Shown: positions 8,487-18,682 of the stretch, piece after piece | Layout of the letters: every line of letters starts with the position of its first letter | Position numbering within the stretch: position 1 is the first letter of the stretch | Assembly: GCF_012650175.1 (NCBI RefSeq) | Contig: NZ_JAAILI010000076.1 | Location: 1 to 40,658, forward strand | Length of the DNA stretch: 40,658 nucleotides | Reading direction: 5' to 3' | From: Sphingomonas sp. S2M10 | GTDB lineage: Bacteria; Pseudomonadota; Alphaproteobacteria; Sphingomonadales; Sphingomonadaceae | The notes under the pieces: model-generated | Database searches by the model: none | Told to the model about the DNA's origin: nothing | The model's input: only the letters and a program-made list of their open reading frames with translations | Program-made: the position numbers and the translations under genes

Positions 8487-9914
8487 ATGGCCACCGCCAA
8501 CCTCATCGAGAACCGCACGTTCGACGAGATCGCCGTCGGCGACACGGCCAGCCTCACCCGCACGCTGACCGCCGACGACATCCAGCTCTTCGCGGCGGTG
8601 TCAGGCGACGTGAATCCGGCGCATCTCGACCCTGTCTATGCCGAAACGGACATGTTCCACAGGGTCATCGCTCATGGCATGTGGGGCGCGGGGCTCATCT
8701 CGGCGATCCTGGGAACCGAGCTGCCAGGGCCCGGTGCGATCTATCTCGGCCAATCGCTTCGCTTCACCCGCCCGGTGGGCGTCGGCGACACCATCACGGC
8801 CTGCGTCACCGTCGCGCAGAAGCGCGCCGAGCATCATGTCATCGTTCTCGACTGCGCCTGCGTGAACCAAAAGGGCGAGACCGTCATCAGCGGCCAGGCC
8901 GAGGTCAAGGCGCCCACCGAGAAAGTCAGCCGGCCCCGCATGCCGCTTCCCGACGTGCGGATCGCCAGCCACGACCGCTTCCGCCAGTTGATGGAGCGCG
9001 CCAAGGACGGATCCGCGTGCGTCACGGCCGTGGTCCATCCGTGCAGCGCCGACGCCATGCGCGCGGTGGCTGAGGCCGCCGACGCCGGCATCGTCGTTCC
9101 AATTCTCATCGGACCTGCGGCGCGTATGACGAATGCGGCGAAGGACGCCGGTGTCGATATTGCCGCCTTCCGGGTGATCGGGGTCCCGCACAGCCACGCC
9201 GCCGCCGCCGAAGCCGTCGCGCGCGTACGGGCCGGCGAAGCCGCGCTGCTGATGAAGGGTTCGCTTCATACCGACGAGCTCATGGGCGCGGTCGTATCGT
9301 CCGACATGGGCCTTCGGACCGAACGCAGGATCAGCCACGCCTATGTGATGGATGTGCCCGGCTATCCGCGCCCGCTCATCATCACCGACGCCGCGATTAA
9401 CATCGAGCCGACGCTTGAGGACAAGGCCGACATCGCGCGCAACGCGATCGACCTTGCCCATGTGATCGGGATCGAACAACCCAGGGTCGCGATCCTCGCC
9501 GCCGTCGAGACGGTCAATCCAAGGATGCGCACCACATTGGATGCCGCGGCGCTCTGCAAGATGGCGGACCGGGGCCAGATCGAAGGCGCGCTGCTCGATG
9601 GACCGCTCGCCCTCGATAATGCGATCAGCGAGGCGGCCGTGCGCGACAAAAGTATCGTCTCGCCGGTCGCCGGCCGGGCGGACATCCTGCTGGTGCCCAA
9701 TCTGGAGGCCGGCAACATGCTCGCAAAGCAGCTGACCTTCCTGGGCGGCGCCGATGCCGCAGGCGTGGTGCTCGGCGGGCGCGTTCCGATCATCCTCACC
9801 AGCCGGGCAGACAGCGTGCGCACGCGCCTCGCCTCCTGCGCGCTCGCGGTGCTGCTGGCGCGGGCTGCAACCAAGGCGTCTCCCGGCGTTGCGGGACAGC
9901 GCCGCGATGGCTGA
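8487..9914 (+). CDS. Fused MaoC-type enoyl-CoA hydratase / phosphate acetyl- or butyryltransferase
   Basis: A 475-residue two-domain enzyme. Residues about 10-140 are a MaoC hot-dog domain with the hydratase motif SGDVNPAHLDPVYAE (Asp and His), RVIAHGMWGAGLIS and GQSLRFTRPVGVGD. Residues about 160-470 are a PTA_PTB domain, including SDMGLRTERRISHAYVMDVP and LLVPNLEAGNMLAKQL. The first half can make (R)-3-hydroxyacyl-CoA, the PhaC substrate; the second exchanges CoA for phosphate on acetyl- or butyryl-CoA. With acetate kinase downstream this gives substrate-level ATP. The gene starts 3 bases after phaC and overlaps ackA by 8 bases. This fusion is a known family architecture, not an artefact. 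Confidence 0.9.
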   Translation: MATANLIENRTFDEIAVGDTASLTRTLTADDIQLFAAVSGDVNPAHLDPVYAETDMFHRVIAHGMWGAGLISAILGTELPGPGAIYLGQSLRFTRPVGVGDTITACVTVAQKRAEHHVIVLDCACVNQKGETVISGQAEVKAPTEKVSRPRMPLPDVRIASHDRFRQLMERAKDGSACVTAVVHPCSADAMRAVAEAADAGIVVPILIGPAARMTNAAKDAGVDIAAFRVIGVPHSHAAAAEAVARVRAGEAALLMKGSLHTDELMGAVVSSDMGLRTERRISHAYVMDVPGYPRPLIITDAAINIEPTLEDKADIARNAIDLAHVIGIEQPRVAILAAVETVNPRMRTTLDAAALCKMADRGQIEGALLDGPLALDNAISEAAVRDKSIVSPVAGRADILLVPNLEAGNMLAKQLTFLGGADAAGVVLGGRVPIILTSRADSVRTRLASCALAVLLARAATKASPGVAGQRRDG

Positions 9915-11097
9915 AATCCTGTGCCTCAACGCCGGTTCGTCGAGCCTTAAGTTCGCGCTCTACGCCGAGCCGGGCACTGATGAGCCCTCTTTGCTGGCGA
10001 GCGGCAAGATCGAGAATATCGGCCTTGAGCCGCACCTGATCGCGCGCGATGCGAAGGGGGATGTCCTTGCCGACCGGCGCTGGACGAAAGACGTCACGAT
10101 CACGCATGAGACGCTGCTCAAGGATTTGCTGCGGGAGATCGAAGCTTCGGTCGGCGAGGATCTGATCGCGGTAGGACATCGGATCGTTCATGGGGGCGCC
10201 GACTATTCAGCGCCGGCGCGGGTCGACGCGCCACTCCTCGCCGCACTCGAGGCGCTTTGCCCACTGGCGCCATTGCATCAGCCCCATAATCTCGCCGCGG
10301 TCCGCGCCGTCTCCAGGCTGCGCCCCGCTCTGCTGCAAGTCGCCTGCTTCGACACCGGCTTCCATCATGGCCAGCCCCCGGTTGCGACGCGCCTCGCGCT
10401 GCCGCGCGCGCTTGGCGAAGAGGGCATGCGGCGCTACGGCTTTCACGGCATCTCCTACGAATATATCGCGCGGCAGCTGCGTTTGATCGATCCCGATACA
10501 GGCGGTGGCCGCACGATCGCCGCGCATCTCGGCAACGGGGCCAGCCTCTGTGCGATGGACGGGGGGCGCAGCATCGACACGACGATGGGGTTCACCGCAC
10601 TCGACGGATTGGTGATGGGCACGCGGTGCGGAGCGCTCGACCCGGGCGCGGTGCTCTATCTTCTCCAGCAGAGGGGCATGACGGCGCGCGAAGTCGAGCA
10701 TCTCCTCTACAGTGAGTCCGGCCTTTTGGGCGTGTCCGGCACATCGAGCGACATGCGCGCGCTTCTCGGCAGCGAAACGCCCGCCGCTGGGGAAGCGATC
10801 GACCTCTTCGTCTGGCAGATCGCGCGCCAGGCTGGCGCCCTCGCATCCTCGCTCGGGGGGCTCGATAGCTTCGTGTTTACCGCCGGGATCGGCGAGAATG
10901 CGCCTGAAATCCGCGCCCGCGTCGCCGATCGGCTCCGCTGGCTCGGCGTGGCGCTCGACACGGACGCGAATCTCCGCGGAGCGTCGGTCATCAGCGCGCC
11001 GTTCAGCCGTGTCACGGTGCGCATCATCCCGACCGACGAGGAGTGGATGATCGCCATCCACACCGCCGATCTTCTGCGTGAGGAGCCGAAACCATGA
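9907..11097 (+). CDS. ackA: Acetate/propionate kinase
   Basis: A 396-residue kinase of normal length that converts acyl-phosphate plus ADP to acid plus ATP. It shows the N-terminal signature LCLNAGSSSLKFAL, the RIVHGG motif, the second signature YGFHGISYEYIARQL, LGNGASLCAMDGG, MGTRCGALDPGA and the C-terminal FTAGIGENAPEIRARV. ATG 9907 lies within the end of the pta fusion, so the genes are translationally coupled. It works directly on the acyl-phosphate made by the upstream enzyme. The next gene, fabI, overlaps its stop by 4 bases. Confidence 0.93.
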   Translation: MAEILCLNAGSSSLKFALYAEPGTDEPSLLASGKIENIGLEPHLIARDAKGDVLADRRWTKDVTITHETLLKDLLREIEASVGEDLIAVGHRIVHGGADYSAPARVDAPLLAALEALCPLAPLHQPHNLAAVRAVSRLRPALLQVACFDTGFHHGQPPVATRLALPRALGEEGMRRYGFHGISYEYIARQLRLIDPDTGGGRTIAAHLGNGASLCAMDGGRSIDTTMGFTALDGLVMGTRCGALDPGAVLYLLQQRGMTAREVEHLLYSESGLLGVSGTSSDMRALLGSETPAAGEAIDLFVWQIARQAGALASSLGGLDSFVFTAGIGENAPEIRARVADRLRWLGVALDTDANLRGASVISAPFSRVTVRIIPTDEEWMIAIHTADLLREEPKP

Positions 11098-11867
11098 AAC
11101 CTCTCGTCGATCTTACTGGCAAGCGCGGCCTGGTGATCGGCATCGCCAACGCGCAGAGCATCGCGGCGGGCTGCGCCCAGGCCTTCCACGACTGTGGCGC
11201 GAGACTGGCGGCGACCTATCTCAACGGAAAGGCCGAGCCGCTCGTGGCGCCCGTCGCGGAGACCCTGGGAGTCGAATGGCTCGCCGCGTGCGATGTCCGG
11301 GTGCCGGGCGAACTGGAGGCCCTGTTCGAGCGGGTGAAGTCCGAATAAGGCGGCCTCGATTTCCTGCTTCATTCGATCGCTTTCGCGCCGAACGAGGATT
11401 TGCACGGCCGCGTCGTCGACAGCTCGGCCGAAGGCCTCGCGCTGGCGATGGACGTCTCGTGCCACAGCTTCCTGCGCATGGCGCGTCTCGCCGAGCCGCT
11501 GATGTCGGATGGCGGCTGCCTGCTGTGCGTCACCTTCTACGGGTCGGAGCGGGTGGTCGAGCACTACAACCTGATGGGGCCGGTCAAAGCGGCCCTCGAA
11601 AGCGCGACCCGCTATGTCGCGGCTGAGCTTGGCCCCAAGGGCATTCGCGCCCATGCGATCTCGCCAGGCCCGATCGCGACCCGCGCTGCCAGCGGCATCG
11701 ACCGCTTCGACGAGCTGCTCGAACGGGCCGCGGCGACGGTCCCGCAGCACCAGCTCGTGACCATCGAGGATGTCGGAGGGCTCGCCGCCTTCCTGGTGAG
11801 CGATGCCGGCCGCCATATCACCGGGACGATCATTCCGGTCGATGGCGGTCAGCACCTGCTCGGCTAG
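11094..11867 (+). pseudogene. fabI: Enoyl-ACP reductase (FabI-type SDR) interrupted by an in-frame stop
   Basis: An NADH-dependent enoyl-ACP reductase of about 257 codons. The N-terminus shows the FabI NAD site (LTGKRGLVIGIANAQSIAAG), and the second half has the catalytic Tyr-x6-Lys (EHYNLMGPVKAALES) and the C-terminal NAD-SDR end (GRHITGTIIPVDGGQHLLG). A TAA at 11346-11348 (codon 85) sits where the family has a near-invariant Trp (KSE-stop-GGLDFLLHSIAFAP). Reaching TAA from TGG needs two changes. No frameshift occurs, and the 172 codons after the stop remain clean, so the damage is recent, is read through, or is a sequence error. It overlaps ackA by 4 bases. Its place in a PHA/acetate cluster recurs in other proteobacteria and suggests a redox-sink role. 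Confidence 0.85.
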
Positions 11868-11894
11868 GGCGGCTCGCCGCGATCGGGGGCTATC

Positions 11895-12314
11895 CTATTT
11901 GTCGCTGGTGGCCTGCTTCTCGCCGTCGCCCGGGCTTTTCTGCCCGAACCATGGTCCGACAATGGCAGCAAAGGCATCCAGCGCCCCGGGAGCCGTCGGA
12001 GCGCTCGCGACGGCCTGCCAGGCCTGCTGCCATTCCTCGAACGCCGATCTTGTGCCGGCAATCATATGCTCGCGGACCGTGGCCATGTCCTCGAACAGTG
12101 CCCGCGGTCCGGCCGGGCTGACCGCGCCGGCGTCCGACGTCTTGTCCGTCGCGCCCGCAATCGAGGCACGCGCCTCTTCGGCGAAGCGGCCGGCGGCGCG
12201 GTTGCCGACCTCGAGCGACTCTTCGCCACCTTTCCGGGCGACTTCGGCGAGCTTCAGCATCAGGCCGACATTCGCTTTGGCGAGCGCGGCAAGTTGATCG
12301 ACCGGATAGGGCAT
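11895..12314 (-). CDS. phaP: Phasin-family PHA granule-associated protein
   Basis: A 139-residue amphipathic helical protein. It contains the phasin-like stretch ANVGLMLKLAEVARKGGEES, then AGRFAEEARASI and a Trp-containing C-terminal helix FEEWQQAWQAV. Phasins coat polyhydroxyalkanoate granules and modulate PhaC. It is on the opposite strand and converges on fabI with a 27-base gap. A GAAAGG ribosome-binding site lies about 9 bases before ATG 12314. Phasins vary greatly in sequence; the call is supported by the PHA synthase 3.4 kb away. Confidence 0.75.
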   Translation of the reverse strand: MPYPVDQLAALAKANVGLMLKLAEVARKGGEESLEVGNRAAGRFAEEARASIAGATDKTSDAGAVSPAGPRALFEDMATVREHMIAGTRSAFEEWQQAWQAVASAPTAPGALDAFAAIVGPWFGQKSPGDGEKQATSDK

Positions 12315-12438
12315 GGGACGATGAACCTTTCTCTTCGCGTCTAAGCTCCAGCGTATCGGGCATGCAGCCCTGGCCTGAGGCTCATCGCGTCGCGCCGCCG
12401 ATATTCGGCGAGGCTGAATCAGAGAGAATCGGTAACTC

Positions 12439-12444
12439 TACGTA
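12439..12444. promoter_or_regulatory. Possible TACGTA regulatory core upstream of atpD
   Basis: The 275-base gap between the divergent phasin gene and atpD holds no gene. It contains CTCTACGTATGCC with a palindromic TACGTA core, 145 bases before the atpD start. The half-site CTACG also occurs in the inverted repeat before phaC, so one regulator might serve both operons. Weak evidence. Confidence 0.2.
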
Positions 12445-12565
12445 TGCCGAATCTGCGGCTTGCCTGCGACGCTCAGCCAATGCACTTTTGGCTTGTCGTC
12501 CATGTCGTGCCCGCGGGCAGCGACTTCTACCCGTCCCGTCATGATCGCGGCACGGTCGGGCATGA

Positions 12566-14405
<1,840 letters not shown>

Positions 14406-14409
<4 letters not shown>

Positions 14410-14681
14410 GCACGGACAAGCCCGAGCAGCCGATCGTCGAAGCCATCCGGACCCGCGCGGAACGGCGGCGGCTTGCGCAGCGGCTTCCTTCCGTCGCCCG
14501 CAATCTCGGCCAGATCGGCGTGCTCGGCTGGCAGATCGTCCTGCCCGCGCTGGTCGGTCTCGCGATCGGCCGCTGGCTCGACCACCGGCTGGATAGCGGC
14601 ATCTTCTGGACCGCGCCGCTCCTGCTCGTCGGGCTCGCCCTCGGCTGCTGGTCGGGCTGGCGTTGGATGCACCGGCAATGA
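14406..14681 (+). CDS. atpQ: N-ATPase accessory membrane protein AtpQ (AtpI/AtpZ-like)
   Basis: A 91-residue protein with a basic N-terminal tail and two membrane helices (IGVLGWQIVLPALVGLAIGR and a second near FWTAPLLLVGLALGCWSGWR). The GxxxPALVGLxIGRWLD pattern is that of the AtpI/AtpZ-type accessory proteins. In N-ATPase operons the gene in this position, after atpC, is called atpQ; a role in assembly or Mg2+/Ca2+ supply has been proposed. It has 4-base overlaps on both sides. The position decides the name. Confidence 0.85.
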
Positions 14682-14944
14682 GCCAGCTCTCCCCCATCCT
14701 GTTCCTGGCCCTCGGATTTGCGGTCGGCCTCGCCCATTTCGCGGCCATCGCCAGAGAAGCCGACCTCGTCACCCATGGCGGCCCGGCATCGCGCGCGATC
14801 CTGCTCAGGCTCGGGCGCCTCGCCGTCACTATTCTGGTTCTTGTCATCGCCAGCCGGCAAGGGTGGCCGGCGCTTCTTGCCGCAACAACCGGCTTCATGG
14901 GCGGGCGCCAGATCATGCTCCACCGGCTCGGAGGCGCCCGATGA
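14678..14944 (+). CDS. atpR: N-ATPase accessory membrane protein AtpR
   Basis: An 88-residue hydrophobic protein with about three membrane segments (ILFLALGFAVGLAHFAAIA, LAVTILVLVIASRQ, LLAATTGFMGGRQIML). AtpR is found only in N-ATPase operons, between atpQ and atpB, and is thought to help assemble the membrane sector. A charged residue inside a helix was proposed to contact the c-ring; Arg and Glu residues occur here at READL and LLRLGR. ATG 14678 overlaps atpQ, and the end overlaps atpB. Confidence 0.85.
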   Translation: MSQLSPILFLALGFAVGLAHFAAIAREADLVTHGGPASRAILLRLGRLAVTILVLVIASRQGWPALLAATTGFMGGRQIMLHRLGGAR

Positions 14945-15642
14945 TATTCGCGTCACCACTTGAAAGCCATGTGCTGTTCGCGATCGGTCCGGTGCCGATC
15001 AGCCAGCCGGTCGCCACGACCTGGGGCATCATGGCCGTCCTTACAATCGGAAGCTGGCTGCTGACCCGCCGCCTTGCGTTACGCCCAACCCGAGCCCAAG
15101 CGGCGCTCGAGCTGGTCGTCGAGACCGTCGCCGGCCAGATCCGCGAGACGATGGAGGCGGAGCCGCGGCGTTATCTGCCGCTGATCGGCACGCTGTTCCT
15201 GTTCCTGCTGGTCGCCAACTGGTCGTCGCTGATCCCCGGCGTCGAGCCGCCGACCGCGACCCTCGAAACCGACGCGGCGCTGGCGCTGATCGTCTTCGGC
15301 GCGACGCTCTGGTTCGGCGTCCGCGCGCTCGGGCCCAGGGCCTATCTCGCGACCTTCGCGCGCCCCTCGATCCTGCTCGCCCCGCTCAATATCGTCGAGC
15401 TCTTCACCCGCAGCTTCTCGCTGATGGTGCGCCTGTTCGGCAACGTCATGAGCGGTGTCTTCATGATCGGCGTCGTGCTGAGCCTGGCCGGGCTGCTCGT
15501 CCCGATCCCGCTGATGGCGCTCGAAATGCTGACCGGCGCGGTCCAGGCCTACATTTTCGGCGCGCTCGCCATGGTCTTTATCGGCAGCGCTATCAGCGAG
15601 AACGGCGCCCGCCCGCCATCCAAACAGGAGTCCCCCGCATGA
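14941..15642 (+). CDS. atpB: N-type ATPase F0 subunit a
   Basis: A 233-residue membrane subunit that forms the ion half-channels. The essential Arg is in the conserved helix RSFSLMVRLFGNVMSGVF; the last helix (LTGAVQAYIFGALAMVFIGS) carries the family Gln and Tyr. The N-terminus is PLESHVLFAIGPVPI. Together with the c-ring it sets coupling to Na+ or H+. It overlaps atpR and atpE by 4 bases each. The length is typical and no damage is seen. Confidence 0.93.
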   Translation: MIFASPLESHVLFAIGPVPISQPVATTWGIMAVLTIGSWLLTRRLALRPTRAQAALELVVETVAGQIRETMEAEPRRYLPLIGTLFLFLLVANWSSLIPGVEPPTATLETDAALALIVFGATLWFGVRALGPRAYLATFARPSILLAPLNIVELFTRSFSLMVRLFGNVMSGVFMIGVVLSLAGLLVPIPLMALEMLTGAVQAYIFGALAMVFIGSAISENGARPPSKQESPA

Positions 15643-15881
15643 ACTGGATCCATCTCGCCAGCATCCTCGGCGCCGCTTTCGCGATCTCGATCGGCGCAAT
15701 CGCCCCGGCGCTCGGGCAGGGCAGGGCCGTCGCCGCCGCGATGGACGCGATCGCGCGCCAGCCCGAAGCCGCCAACACCATCTCGCGCACGCTGTTCGTG
15801 GGCCTCGCGATGATCGAGACGATGGCGATCTACTGCCTCGTGATCGCGCTGCTGCTGCTCTTCGCCAACCCGTTCGCCTGA
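15639..15881 (+). CDS. atpE: N-type ATPase F0 subunit c, partial Na+-binding signature
   Basis: An 80-residue hairpin of two membrane helices joined by the polar loop ARQPEA. Helix 1 carries Gln27 in IAPALGQGRA; helix 2 carries Glu60, Thr61 and Tyr65 in MIETMAIYCL. These match Na+ ligands of the Ilyobacter c-ring (Gln32, Glu65, Ser66, Tyr70). The position of Thr67 is Met here. The pattern therefore favours Na+ coupling but is not a full match. The gene overlaps atpB by 4 bases and is followed at once by atpF. Confidence 0.93.
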   Translation: MNWIHLASILGAAFAISIGAIAPALGQGRAVAAAMDAIARQPEAANTISRTLFVGLAMIETMAIYCLVIALLLLFANPFA

Positions 15882-15882
15882 C

Positions 15883-16632
15883 ATGCGGATCGACTGGTGG
15901 ACGCTCGCGCTGCAGGCGGTCAATGTCCTCATCCTCGTGTGGCTGCTCGGACGCTTCCTGTTCCGTCCGGTGATGGATGCCATCGCTGCCCGCCAGGCAT
16001 CGGCCCAGGCGCTGCTCGACGAAGCGCGGGAGGCAAAGGACCGGGCACAGGCCGAAGCGCAGGCGCTCAAGACGCAGAATGACGGCTTCGTCGCGGATGC
16101 GGCGGCTCGCCGCGCCGAGATCCGGACCGAGGCCGAAGCGGAGCGCCAGCGCCTCCTCGCGCAGGCCAGGCTCGAGGCGGACGCCGTCGTCGAGCAAGGC
16201 CATGCGGCGATCGATGCCGAACGCGGGCGGGTGGCGGCGCAGTGGCGGGAAAAGGCAGCGAGCCTCGCCGCCTCGATGGCAGGCACGTTGCTCGCTCGTC
16301 TCCCGCCCGAGCAGACGGTGCAGGCCATGGTCGACGCGCTCAAGGCGCGGCTCGGGGACCTTTCCGAGGCGGATCGCCTCAGCCTGGCGGCCGCCGGGCC
16401 CGTCACCGTCGCGACGCCCGCGCCGCTGACGGCCGATCTGCAGACGCAGGTAGCGCGCGCGCTTGGCGAAATCCTGCCGGATACCGCGACCCCGATCTTC
16501 GCGGTCGATCCAGATCTCATCGCCGGCGCGGAGCTTCGCACGCCCCACGCCGTCGTGCGCAACAGCTGGCGCGCCGATCTCGACGCCATGGTGGAGAGCC
16601 TCAATGAGGACAATCATGCCCGGATCGCCTGA
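15883..16632 (+). CDS. atpF: N-type ATPase subunit b with delta-like C-terminal region
   Basis: A 249-residue stator protein, much longer than ordinary b subunits (about 160). It has an N-terminal membrane helix (LALQAVNVLILVWLLGRFLF), a long Ala/Glu/Arg-rich coiled coil (about 40-150), then a C-terminal segment ending AVDPDLIAGAELRTPHAVVR and a final helix. That tail resembles the end of the delta (OSCP) subunit. N-ATPase operons have no separate atpH gene, and this b/delta-like form is typical of them. It overlaps the start of atpA by 17 bases. Confidence 0.88.
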   Translation: MRIDWWTLALQAVNVLILVWLLGRFLFRPVMDAIAARQASAQALLDEAREAKDRAQAEAQALKTQNDGFVADAAARRAEIRTEAEAERQRLLAQARLEADAVVEQGHAAIDAERGRVAAQWREKAASLAASMAGTLLARLPPEQTVQAMVDALKARLGDLSEADRLSLAAAGPVTVATPAPLTADLQTQVARALGEILPDTATPIFAVDPDLIAGAELRTPHAVVRNSWRADLDAMVESLNEDNHARIA

Positions 16633-17668
16633 AGACTGGCTGACGCAGGCCCAGAGCTGCATCGCGCGCGCCAATCTCGGGCCGCGTGTCGATGCAATTG
16701 GCCGGGTGGAATCGATCGGCGACGGCGTTGCCATGGTCTCGGGCCTTCCGGACTCGCGCCTCGACGAATTGCTCTATCTCGCCCGGGGCCAGACCGGATT
16801 CGTCCACACGCTCGACCGGGACCGGATTGGCTGCGTGCTGCTCGACGATGCCGCACAGGTGGAGGCAGGAGACACCGTAACCGGCTCGGGCGAGGTGGTG
16901 CGCGTGCCGGTTGGCGAGGCATTGCTTGGCCGAGTCGTCGATCCGCTCGGCCGTCCGCTCGATGGGGGCGCGCCGATCCGGGCCAGGCGCTTCGATCCTG
17001 TCGAACGGCCGGCGCCGGCGATCATCGAACGCGACCTCGTCGTCCAGCCGGTGCAGACCGGCACGCTCGCAATCGATGCGATGTTCGCCATCGGCCGGGG
17101 GTAGCGCGAACTCATTCTCGGTGACCGCGCCACCGGCAAGACGGCGCTCGCGGTCGACACGATCATCAACCAGCGCACCAGCGACATGATCTGCGTCTAT
17201 GTCGCGATCGGCCAGAAAAGCTCGGCGGTCGCGCGCGTGGTCGATCAGGTGCGGCGGCATGGCGCGCCGGATCGCACCATCTTCGTCGTGGCGAGCCCCG
17301 CCGCGGCGCCGGGGCTGCAATGGATCGCGCCGTTCGCGGGCTTCACGATGGCCGAGTATTTTCGGGATGGTGGCGGCCATGCGGTGGTGGTGCTCGACGA
17401 TCTCACCAAGCATGCCGCGACCCATCGCGAGATCGCCCTGCTGATCGGACAGCCGCCCGGGCGCGAGGCCTATCCAGGCGACGTCTTCTTCCTCCATTCC
17501 CGCCTGCTCGAACGTGCGGCGCGTCTCTCGACGGAGAAGGGGGGCGGTTCGCTCACGGCTCTGCCGATCGCGGAGACCGATGCCGGCAACGTCAGCGCCT
17601 ATATTCCGACCAATCTGATCTCGATCACCGACGGTCAGATCATTCTCGACGCGAAGCTGTTCGCGCAG
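16616..17668 (+). pseudogene. atpA: N-type ATPase F1 subunit alpha, nonsense-mutated and truncated by a Tn3 remnant
   Basis: The alpha subunit reads well from ATG 16616 (RVESIGDGVAMVSGLPDSRL, then VGEALLGRVVDPLGRPLDGG) until TAG at 17102-17104 (codon 163). The stop replaces the conserved Gln in [17 protein letters not shown], one base from CAG, just before the P-loop. The same frame continues cleanly for another 188 codons ([54 protein letters not shown]). Similarity stops at about 17668, where the family continues with GxRPA. From there the DNA encodes a Tn3 transposase in another frame. About 150 C-terminal codons and the atpG gene expected next are missing. Without alpha and gamma the complex cannot rotate. 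Confidence 0.92.
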
Positions 17669-17669
17669 C

Positions 17670-18614
17670 GAGAGCGCCTATGGCGCAGCGCATGGCCAGC
17701 TCTTTCACGCCGGTGGGCGCGGGGCTGCGATCGGTGACATCAACGCGCGTAACGGCAACGAACCCGGCGTCAGCTTCTACACCCACATCTCGGATCAATA
17801 TGACCCGTTTGCGAGCAGGGTGATCGCGGCGACAGCGGGCAAGGCGCCCTATGTCCTCGACGGGCTGCTCTACCATGCCACCGGTCTGTCGATCGAAGAG
17901 CATTACACCGATACCGGCGGGGCCTCCGACCATGTATTTGGCCTCATGCCGTTCTTCGGCTACCGCTTCGCGCCGCGTTTGCGGGATCTGAAGGAACGAC
18001 GCCTGCATCTGCTGCCGCAGCAGGATGCCGGGGCGCTGCTCGTCGGACTGACCGGCGATCCGGTCGCGGTCGGCCACGTCGCTGACCATTGGGACGAACT
18101 GCTCCGCCTCGTCACCTCGATCCGCAGCGGCACCGTCACCGCCTCCGCCATGCTGCGCCGGTTGTCCGCCTATCCACGTCAGAACGGCCTTGCGCTGGCA
18201 TTGCGTGAGGTCGGGCGGATCGAACGCTCGATTTTCATGCTCGACTGGTTGCGCGACATCGACCTGCGCCGGCGTGCCCAGGCCGGACTCAACAAGGGAG
18301 AGGCGCGCAACGCGCTCGCCCGAGCGCTGTTCTTCAATCAGCTCGGCGAACTGCGGGACCGCCGGTTCGAAAACCAGACCTACCGCGCCTCCGGCCTCAA
18401 CCTGCTCGTAGCCGCCATCATCCTGTGGAACACCCGCTACCTCGAACAGGCCATCGCCGGCATGGCCGTGCCTCCTGAAACTGCCCGCCACATCGCACCG
18501 CTCGGGTGGGAGCATATCTCGCTCACCGGCGACTACCGCTGGAACACCGACGACCGCCCTCCGGTCGGCCAGCTCAGGCCGCTACGCACACCCACATCGT
18601 TGCTCGCTGCATGA
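17670..18614 (+). pseudogene. tnpA: Tn3-family transposase TnpA, C-terminal fragment
   Basis: About 314 codons remain of a protein normally near 1000. Residues include [75 protein letters not shown] and [20 protein letters not shown]. Of the DDE catalytic triad, the second Asp (in [13 protein letters not shown]) and the Glu (in [10 protein letters not shown]) are present; the first Asp lies in the lost part. It ends [13 protein letters not shown] ... TPTSLLAA at TGA 18612-18614. It is fused out of frame to atpA and cannot make an active enzyme. Confidence 0.9.
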
Positions 18615-18644
18615 CGCGGCTTCGTGTTCGCCTATCGTTCACGC

Positions 18645-18682
18645 TTGGCGTACGCTGGTCACACTTTCGTGTCGTAGCCCCG
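18645..18682 (-). repeat. 38-bp Tn3-family terminal inverted repeat
   Basis: Read from outside inwards on the minus strand, the sequence begins GGGGCTACGACACG and ends TACGCCAAG exactly 38 bases later. That matches the Tn3 family pattern GGGG...TACGYTAAG with the usual length. It lies 30 bases after the tnpA stop, the normal place. The uvrA reading frame is disrupted at precisely the next base, 18683. Confidence 0.87.

Larger units (their letters stand above)
17669..18682 (+). mobile_element. Tn3-family transposon remnant (3' end only)
   Basis: The left boundary is where atpA homology ends. The right boundary is a 38-base terminal inverted repeat at 18645-18682. Only the last third of tnpA and the right end remain; there is no resolvase, passenger gene or left repeat. 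The outside flank is a truncated uvrA-like gene, so the original insertion was in uvrA, and a later deletion or recombination joined the broken transposon to atpA. Confidence 0.88.

Noticed and set aside
17320..17823. Alternative plus-strand frame crossing the atpA-Tn3 junction
   Set aside because: It is out of frame with both atpA and tnpA and encodes no recognisable protein.
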